NCBI GenBank assembly: GCA_031272945.1
Contig: JAISST010000013.1
Coordinates: 1-43,552 of the forward strand
DNA length: 43,552 nucleotides
Direction: 5' to 3'
Source of the DNA: Fusobacteriaceae bacterium
GTDB lineage: Bacteria > Fusobacteriota > Fusobacteriia > Fusobacteriales > Fusobacteriaceae
A model generated the notes under the pieces. It was given only the letters and a program-made list of their open reading frames with translations. It did not search any database and was not told the origin of the DNA. Shown here in pieces: positions 38,031-43,552 of this stretch (position 1 is the first letter of the stretch; every line of letters starts with the position of its first letter). Position numbers and translations under genes: made by a program.

Positions 38031-38056
38031 ATATGAAACTATTGCGGGAGGCGGTT

Positions 38057-38551
38057 ATGGAAACAAAAGGGGATAAGAAGGCTTATTTTGCCTCAGGCTG
38101 TTTCTGGGGCACGGAGTATTTTTTCATGAAAGCGCCGGGCGTTGTGAGGACTACCGTGGGCTTCATGGGAGGAAAGCTCGAAAAACCCAAGTATGTCGAA
38201 GTCAAGACCGGGACGACGGGACATCTGGAATGTGTGGAAGCCGCTTACGACCCGGCCCTCACAACCTACGAAAATCTTGTGCGCCTGTTTTTTGAAACGC
38301 ATGATTTCACCCAAACAGACGGACAGGGTCCCGATATCGGGAGCCAGTATCTTTCGGCGATCTTTTATCAAAGTGAGGAGGAAAAAGAGATCGCGGAAAA
38401 GTATATCGACGTCCTGACGCAAAAAGGTTACAAGGTTGCGACCGCCCTCAGGCCCGCGGAGACATTCTGGCCGGCGGAGGACTATCATCAGCAGTATTAC
38501 GAGCACAAGGGATCTGCGCCCTATTGTCATTTTTACAAGAAGATTTTTTGA
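38057..38551 (+). CDS. msrA: Peptide methionine sulfoxide reductase MsrA
   Basis: FASGCFWGTEYFF motif, YDPALTTYENLVRLFFETHDFTQTDGQGPDIGSQYLSAIF. Confidence 0.93.
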   Translation: METKGDKKAYFASGCFWGTEYFFMKAPGVVRTTVGFMGGKLEKPKYVEVKTGTTGHLECVEAAYDPALTTYENLVRLFFETHDFTQTDGQGPDIGSQYLSAIFYQSEEEKEIAEKYIDVLTQKGYKVATALRPAETFWPAEDYHQQYYEHKGSAPYCHFYKKIF

Positions 38552-38577
38552 TACTATTACTCGGAGGCGGTGTATTT

Positions 38578-39228
38578 ATGAAAAAGAACATAGCCCTTCT
38601 CATACTTTGCGCGCTATTATTCACTGGCTGCGTCTGGGAAGAAAATGACGAACTCAAGAAGAACAACGCGTATTTGCAAAACGCTCTGAACCTTTCTACG
38701 AAAGAGCAGGAAAAATTAGCGGCGGACAATGACGCCCTGTTCCAGGAAAAAGTCAAGTTGGAAGAGCAGGCGGAAAAGCTGCAGAAGGACCTGGCGGCCC
38801 TCGGGGAGGAAAAAGCCGGCGTACAGGAGGTTGTGAGTCAAAAAGACAAGGTGATCGCCGAAAAGGATAAAGAATTGGCCGCCAAGGAAGCGGAACGCAA
38901 AGATTACGAATCCTTCGCGGAAAAGACGAAATTTGAGAATGAAGCGCAACGGCAACGGATCCGGGAACTTTCGGACGAAGTCCGGGCCGGAGAGCAGACC
39001 ATCGCAGGCCTGAGGCAGCAGGCGGAGGAGACGAAACTGGCCCTGGCGGCCCTCACGAGGGAAAACACGAGCCTGACCGACAAAAAGTCCGAGCTTGAAA
39101 AAGAAAACGCCGCAGTGAAGGAAGACAGCCGGAAACTCTACGAAGAGGTCGAAAAATTGAAAAGCGACAACCAGAGTCTGTTGGCCTTGATCGAGAGTCT
39201 GAAGCAAAAGGCGGGAACCGCGCCGTAA
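38578..39228 (+). CDS. Coiled-coil lipoprotein
   Basis: Signal peptide and lipobox MKKNIALLILCALLFTGC, then about 190 aa of charged heptad-like sequence. Confidence 0.8.
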   Translation: MKKNIALLILCALLFTGCVWEENDELKKNNAYLQNALNLSTKEQEKLAADNDALFQEKVKLEEQAEKLQKDLAALGEEKAGVQEVVSQKDKVIAEKDKELAAKEAERKDYESFAEKTKFENEAQRQRIRELSDEVRAGEQTIAGLRQQAEETKLALAALTRENTSLTDKKSELEKENAAVKEDSRKLYEEVEKLKSDNQSLLALIESLKQKAGTAP

Positions 39229-39291
39229 AATCCGTAAACCCGTACATCAAAAAAACTGGGAGTATAAGCCAAATCATATGGGGTGATAAAC

Positions 39292-39609
39292 ATGAAAAAA
39301 TCAGAAAAAGCCGAAAAGACTGTTAAGGAAGTGAAAACCGTGAAATCCGCCAAGCCGAAGACGGGGAAAAAGGACCGGACGGGCCGGGAGATGGACCTTG
39401 AGAACGCCATCGCCTTTACGAAGGAAGATTTTATTATCAGCCTGAGTTCCATGGCCTTTCGGAAAATGATCCTCGAGAACAGGCTCAGCGGAGAAATCGG
39501 GGGCGTATTGGGCGTCGACGATACGACGCTCCTCCGGGCCGAATTATTCCTCCTGACGGAGACCATGAACAAGTTCGAGTACATTTTGAATTATAACGCC
39601 ATGATATAG
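39292..39609 (+). CDS. Small uncharacterised protein with Lys-rich N-terminus
   Basis: RBS GGGGTGAT; MKKSEKAEKTVKEVKTVKSAKPKTGKKDRTG... then a compact Leu-rich helical C-terminus. Confidence 0.65.
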   Translation: MKKSEKAEKTVKEVKTVKSAKPKTGKKDRTGREMDLENAIAFTKEDFIISLSSMAFRKMILENRLSGEIGGVLGVDDTTLLRAELFLLTETMNKFEYILNYNAMI

Positions 39610-39618
39610 GACCCTGCT

Positions 39619-39650
39619 AAAAAAATATCCGCCGCGGCGGATATTTTTTT
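39619..39650. terminator. Bidirectional Rho-independent terminator
   Basis: AAAAAATATCCGCC-GC-GGCGGATATTTTTTT between a plus-strand gene and the minus-strand tRNA. Confidence 0.9.
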
Positions 39651-39673
39651 ATCGAAAGGCTGTTTATTCGCAA

Positions 39674-39760
39674 TGGTGCCTGGGGGGGGACTCGAACCCC
39701 CATGGTATTGCTACCGCGGGATTTTGAGTCCCGTGCGTCTACCAATTTCACCACCTAGGC
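39674..39760 (-). tRNA. tRNA-Leu (anticodon CAA), CCA encoded
   Basis: Minus strand: GCCTAGGTGGTGAAATTGGTAGACGCACGGGACTCAAAATCCCGCGGTAGCAATACCATGGGGGTTCGAGTCCCCCCCCAGGCACCA; long variable arm; anticodon loop CTCAAAA. Confidence 0.96.
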
Positions 39761-39836
39761 GTCTTTTAGATAATACCTTATTTTTTGCAATAAGTCAAGC
39801 GCATTTTTTGAAAAAGGGGAAAATAGGGGAGAAAAT

Positions 39837-40505
39837 TCAGAAAATATACCCCCTCAGATAAAGAGAACGAATCCGGAAATAAAAGACCGCGATGCCGTAA
39901 TAGCAAAGGGCGACGAAATAGAAAAAATACCGCCCGAAAAACGGAAACAATCCGATGCCGCAGGCGCCGCCCGCCACAAAGAAAACCACGTTCAGAAAGG
40001 AGATGAGGCTCCGGGAAAGATGGACGGGATCATAGGGATTCCGGATGAAATACCCGAGATAGACGCCGAAATCCGTCAGATTGCCCGACATGTGCGTCGT
40101 GCGGACAACAACCCCGTGATAGCGGGGGAGCAACCCGTTTTGCAGGCCCATCAAAAAGGCCAGGTACACCAGGAAGAGAAAACGCCTGTGGGCGGTCAGG
40201 GCATTGACGAGAGCCAGGACGGAACCCACCACGAGAAGAATGATTCCGTAGCGTTTTTTCAGATCAAATTCCGCCTTGTTGATGATGAGCCCCGCTAAAA
40301 TTCCCCCTCCGGAAAACGAGAGGAACAGCGCGATCAGAGAACCCATATTGCCGTAATCCAGCGTCCCCAAACGGATGGAAAAGCGGGAGAGAATTCCCGT
40401 AAAATGGGAGACCGTGGTGGCAAAATGGGCGACGCAGACGGCGTTAATCATACCGCCTGTAAAGGAAAGACAGTAGATCCAGAGCAGCAGGATTTTGCTG
40501 TACAT
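39837..40505 (-). CDS. YoaK/DUF1275 family membrane protein
   Basis: 222-aa polytopic protein (LSFTGGMINAVCVAHFATTVSHFTGILSRFSI, VVVRTTHMSGNLTDFGVYLG); RBS GGAGG. Confidence 0.82.
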   Translation of the reverse strand: MYSKILLLWIYCLSFTGGMINAVCVAHFATTVSHFTGILSRFSIRLGTLDYGNMGSLIALFLSFSGGGILAGLIINKAEFDLKKRYGIILLVVGSVLALVNALTAHRRFLFLVYLAFLMGLQNGLLPRYHGVVVRTTHMSGNLTDFGVYLGYFIRNPYDPVHLSRSLISFLNVVFFVAGGACGIGLFPFFGRYFFYFVALCYYGIAVFYFRIRSLYLRGYIF

Positions 40506-40609
40506 GAAAACCTCCGGTTTGAAGCTGTCCGCGGAAAGCTTTCTCGCGGAACTGCGAGTTTAGCGGAGCCGGGAAATTTCCCCCGACAAATTTTTTTTGA
40601 AAAGAAGTA

Positions 40610-40638
40610 TTTACAAATCCCGAATAATGTGCTATAAC
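40610..40638 (+). promoter_or_regulatory. Promoter of a non-coding transcript (TTTACA-17-TATAAC)
   Basis: Near-consensus boxes with 17-nt spacer between two minus-strand genes. Confidence 0.75.
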
Positions 40639-40644
40639 AGAAGT

Positions 40645-40876
40645 GTGGCAATCTTCGGATTGCCAGGCAAAGTATTTTTTCTTGCGGGTGGCTCCTTGCA
40701 AGATAAAATAATCAACCCTGCCGGAGGTGGCTCCCGAGGCGGGAATCCAAAGGAGTTTTCCGTCGGAGGAAGTTGGCAACTTAACCGTGGGAAAGCGCCT
40801 TTCAAGCAATCGGAATGAATTAGCTACTCATGAGATTGCGGAAAGGGCCCGGGCCCAGCTAACCCGGGCTTTTTTC
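40645..40876 (+). ncRNA. Unassigned structured non-coding RNA (about 230 nt)
   Basis: Own promoter; 5' hairpin GGCAATC-TTCG-GATTGCC; several internal hairpins; GGTGGCTCC occurs twice; terminator GCCCGGG-CCCAGCTAA-CCCGGGC-TTTTTT; flanking genes are both on the opposite strand. Confidence 0.7.
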
Positions 40877-40891
40877 TTTTTATTGAAATTC

Positions 40892-41296
40892 TCACGAAAT
40901 CACATCCGCAACCTTCTCGAGAAATTCCGCGGGAACCCTCTTGATTTTCCGCGCTTTGTAATCATAGGCTACCAACTGCGTATAACCCGTAATCGCCACA
41001 TCTCCCCCGCCGGTGATCGTATAATGCAGCGTAAAAGAGGCCCGTTCCTTTTTCAGCCCGTCAATCCGGACCCGGATGGAATCGCCGTCATAAAGTTCCC
41101 GGGCATATTCCACATGGGAAACTTTCTGGATGATCCCGACGCCGTCGCCGATATCGAGTTCCGAATAGCCGAGGCTCTCGAAAAGACCCATCCTCGCGTG
41201 CTGGAAAAAAAGCAGCGCCCGCTCGTTTCCGACGTGCCCGCCGTAATTGATATCTTCCTTTCCAATCGTATAAGAATACGTGTACAAAATCCTCAC
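40892..41296 (-). CDS. Acyl-CoA thioesterase, 4-hydroxybenzoyl-CoA thioesterase (hotdog) family
   Basis: YSYTIGKEDINYGGHVGNERALLFFQHARMGLFESLGYSELDIGDGVGIIQKVSHVEYARELYDGD. Confidence 0.82.
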   Translation of the reverse strand: MRILYTYSYTIGKEDINYGGHVGNERALLFFQHARMGLFESLGYSELDIGDGVGIIQKVSHVEYARELYDGDSIRVRIDGLKKERASFTLHYTITGGGDVAITGYTQLVAYDYKARKIKRVPAEFLEKVADVIS

Positions 41297-41433
41297 CTCA
41301 TTTTCTTTGACAATTTCGTCTCTTGCAAGTATAATATAGGTAAATCAGGCTGTCTTTTTGAAAGATCCGCCCGCTTTCCATATCATAGCAAAAATTTACG
41401 CGCTTGTACAGGAGTTTTTTACGGGAGTTTTTT

Positions 41434-42648
41434 ATGGATGATACATACGTTTGCGGAGAAACTGCCCGCGATATTCAAAGGGAAAAAGAGGCAAGGCTCA
41501 TCTATGAGCGGGTATTCCGGGACCCTGCCGCCTATACGGATTTCTATTTCCGGCATATTTTCGATCCCCGTCACTTTCTGAGCCTGCGGGATGGGACCTC
41601 AATCCTTGCTTCCCTCCATCAGAATCCTCACGATTTTCTTCTGGGAAGGGAAAAACGGCCGACGCTTTTCTATTTCGCGGTGGCCGTGGACCTGGAAAAA
41701 CGGGGCCGGGGCTATATGGACAGGCTATTGCGTCATGCCCTCCGGGACGCCCGGGAAAAGGGAATCCCTGCGGTTTTCCTGACGCCCATTGATGATGGAA
41801 TCTATCGTAAATACGGTTTTTCCTATGTGAGCGACTTGCTGTATTACCGGATTCCCCTCGACCGTTTGCGGATCGCTTCCGATTGGAACCTCAGGGAAAT
41901 CCGGAAAAAAGCCGGGGTCCTTTTGCTGACGGAAGTTGACGGCGCGGACGTAAACAGAGAATTGACCGAAATTTACCGGAAATGCATGAAAAACTATCAT
42001 CTCTTTTTTGAAAGAGATGAAAACTGGTTCCGCCTGCGCCGGGAGGAATTGGCGGCCTGCGGCGGAAAGGGCTATCTGATCCGGGAGGGAAACCGGCCGG
42101 CGGGGTACTTTACGGCGGAACCCGAAGACGATACTTACCGGATCACGGAATGCCTGCTGATCGACCCGAAGCTGGCGCCCCTGGTTCTGGACCTGGCGAG
42201 CCGGCAAGGGGATTATTACGGAAAATTGGAATTGACGGCGCCTCCGGGAGAAGATTTCGGGATAATCCCGGAAACACAGCTTGCCATGGGCGAAGAAAGA
42301 AGACCGATTTTCATGGCAAGAATTCTCCGGCCGCTGGATTTGTTCATGTCGTTGCGCCTCCCGGCGGGAACGACGCTCCGGATCAGGCTGCGGGATGAAA
42401 TTCTACCGGAAAACGACGGAATCTATAGACTCCAGGCGGGACGACCGCCGCTGCGGGAGGAGGAAAAGACGGAGGAAATAGGAGATCTGGAATTGGACAT
42501 CCGGCATCTGGCGGCATTACTTTCCGGTTACAAGAGTTTTGAGGACTTGCTGCGGCCGGGCCTGATCACTCTCTGCAAAGAGGAAAAAAGAGAGGCCTTT
42601 GGGGCGCTTTTCCCCAAGGAAAGGAACTATATCCGGGAATATTTATAA
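41434..42648 (+). CDS. Eis-like GNAT family N-acetyltransferase
   Basis: FAVAVDLEKRGRGYMDRLLRHALRDAREKGIPAVFLTPIDDGIYRKYGFSYVSDLLYYRIPL, plus a C-terminal sterol-carrier-like half. Confidence 0.75.
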   Translation: MDDTYVCGETARDIQREKEARLIYERVFRDPAAYTDFYFRHIFDPRHFLSLRDGTSILASLHQNPHDFLLGREKRPTLFYFAVAVDLEKRGRGYMDRLLRHALRDAREKGIPAVFLTPIDDGIYRKYGFSYVSDLLYYRIPLDRLRIASDWNLREIRKKAGVLLLTEVDGADVNRELTEIYRKCMKNYHLFFERDENWFRLRREELAACGGKGYLIREGNRPAGYFTAEPEDDTYRITECLLIDPKLAPLVLDLASRQGDYYGKLELTAPPGEDFGIIPETQLAMGEERRPIFMARILRPLDLFMSLRLPAGTTLRIRLRDEILPENDGIYRLQAGRPPLREEEKTEEIGDLELDIRHLAALLSGYKSFEDLLRPGLITLCKEEKREAFGALFPKERNYIREYL

Positions 42649-42669
42649 AAACATAAAGAGGAGGAAAGA

Positions 42670-43260
42670 ATGAGAAAATTGCTCGTGACGGTATTCGCTC
42701 TGGGGAGTATGCTTGCGGCCGGGGCCGATAAGACAGACGAATTGATGAAAAAACTGGAAGCCCTTGAAAGCGGAGAGAGCGCCGAAGTGGCAACCCCTGC
42801 CGCCAAAGGGAAGACGCAGGAAAAAAAGGCTCAAAAAACGGAGCGGAAAAGCAAACGCGACGAGATCGCCGAACGGGAAGTCTCGGGCGTCTATTATCTT
42901 CCTCCGGAAATTAAAGTTACGAAAGACGAGCGCTCCCGGGTGATCGGAGACCTGCGCAGACGGATGGGCGCGAGGGAAGAAGCGGCGCTGGCCGCCAAAG
43001 GAAAAACCCCCAAGGCGAAGACCCCCGAGGAATTGGAGGCTGCGGAAGCCGAAAAGAAACAAAAAGAAGAAGCGGAACTGCAGAAACACAAGGCGAAACT
43101 TGAAAAGCAACAAAAGATCAAGGCCATTGAAAAGACGCTGGGCATCAGCCCCGAAGAAGCCAATGCCGCCGAATATGAGGGAATGTCTCCCGAAATGGCC
43201 AACATATTGAGAAAAAACAAGGAGTTGGATAAGACTTATCAGAAGAAGGTGGGGAATTAG
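42670..43260 (+). CDS. Exported Lys/Glu/Ala-rich helical protein
   Basis: Signal-like N-terminus MRKLLVTVFALGSMLAAGA, charged coiled-coil composition; RBS GAGGAGG. Confidence 0.65.
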   Translation: MRKLLVTVFALGSMLAAGADKTDELMKKLEALESGESAEVATPAAKGKTQEKKAQKTERKSKRDEIAEREVSGVYYLPPEIKVTKDERSRVIGDLRRRMGAREEAALAAKGKTPKAKTPEELEAAEAEKKQKEEAELQKHKAKLEKQQKIKAIEKTLGISPEEANAAEYEGMSPEMANILRKNKELDKTYQKKVGN

Positions 43261-43552
43261 GCGCAAATCGACCGAATTTTCCTGCTTTCCCCGGGATCAA
43301 TGGATCAATAACAGGATTCGTACAATCGTTGCGTTCGATCAGCCGAAGGGGGCCCCAAATCTCCGATTATGTCCGCCGCCTTTTTGTGACAACCAATAAA
43401 ACCCCGCCATTTTCTTTTTTGAACGCCTTTCACAAAACCTTGTCACAGAAATTGTGTTTCAATTTTTAGTACGAGACTCCCTCCAGCGTGAAAATTATTT
43501 CTTTTTGAAACTCTTGAATTAACACACGAAATATAGTAAGATTCGCTTAGAG

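Noticed and set aside
40645-40876. T-box, cobalamin riboswitch or SRP RNA assignment for the new RNA
   Set aside because: GGGTGGCTCC only loosely resembles the T-box GGGTGGNACCGCG, and no B12 box or SRP GGAAGGAAGCAGCC-type loop is present. No aminoacyl-tRNA synthetase or transporter gene follows on the same strand.
40727-41581. 284-aa plus-strand ORF overlapping the ncRNA, antisense to the thioesterase and running into the GNAT 5' end
   Set aside because: Composition and overlaps indicate a shadow ORF; the hotdog thioesterase on the minus strand and the GNAT are the real genes.
1-43552. CRISPR arrays, transposases, integrases, defence islands, rRNA
   Set aside because: No regularly spaced direct repeats and none of the recognisable ORFs belongs to these classes; the palindromic repeats are short and dispersed.

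Overview
GC-rich chromosomal window from a Gram-negative-type (diderm) anaerobe. Coding DNA is GC-rich and promoters are AT-rich. I found no phage, transposase, CRISPR or rRNA. Main contents: (1) a glutamate uptake and fermentation locus of the 2-hydroxyglutarate pathway (3' end of a probable gctB, gcdA, hgdC, hgdA, hgdB, a 2-hydroxyacid dehydrogenase, a gltS-type symporter, and a convergent IclR regulator with a 14-bp palindrome at its 5' end); (2) comM/yifB, murE, kdsA, kdsD; (3) a compact operon of a YehS/DUF1456 protein, a small membrane protein and an [FeFe]-hydrogenase whose N-terminus resembles a NuoF/HydB C-terminus that has lost its FeS ligands; (4) a ~3450-aa RadD-like autotransporter with a Fusobacteria-style N-terminus; (5) a branched-chain amino-acid ABC operon with two tandem binding proteins; (6) a divergent PhzF-fold protein lacking the expected catalytic residues, adenine deaminase, msrA, a coiled-coil lipoprotein, tRNA-Leu(CAA), a DUF1275 protein, a thioesterase and an Eis-like GNAT; (7) an unassigned ~230-nt structured transcript with its own promoter and terminator (about 40645-40876). 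A family of short palindromic repeats sits at operon gene junctions. The best candidates for something undescribed are the 40.65-40.88 kb RNA and the modified hydrogenase. All family calls come from recognising motifs by eye, with no database search.
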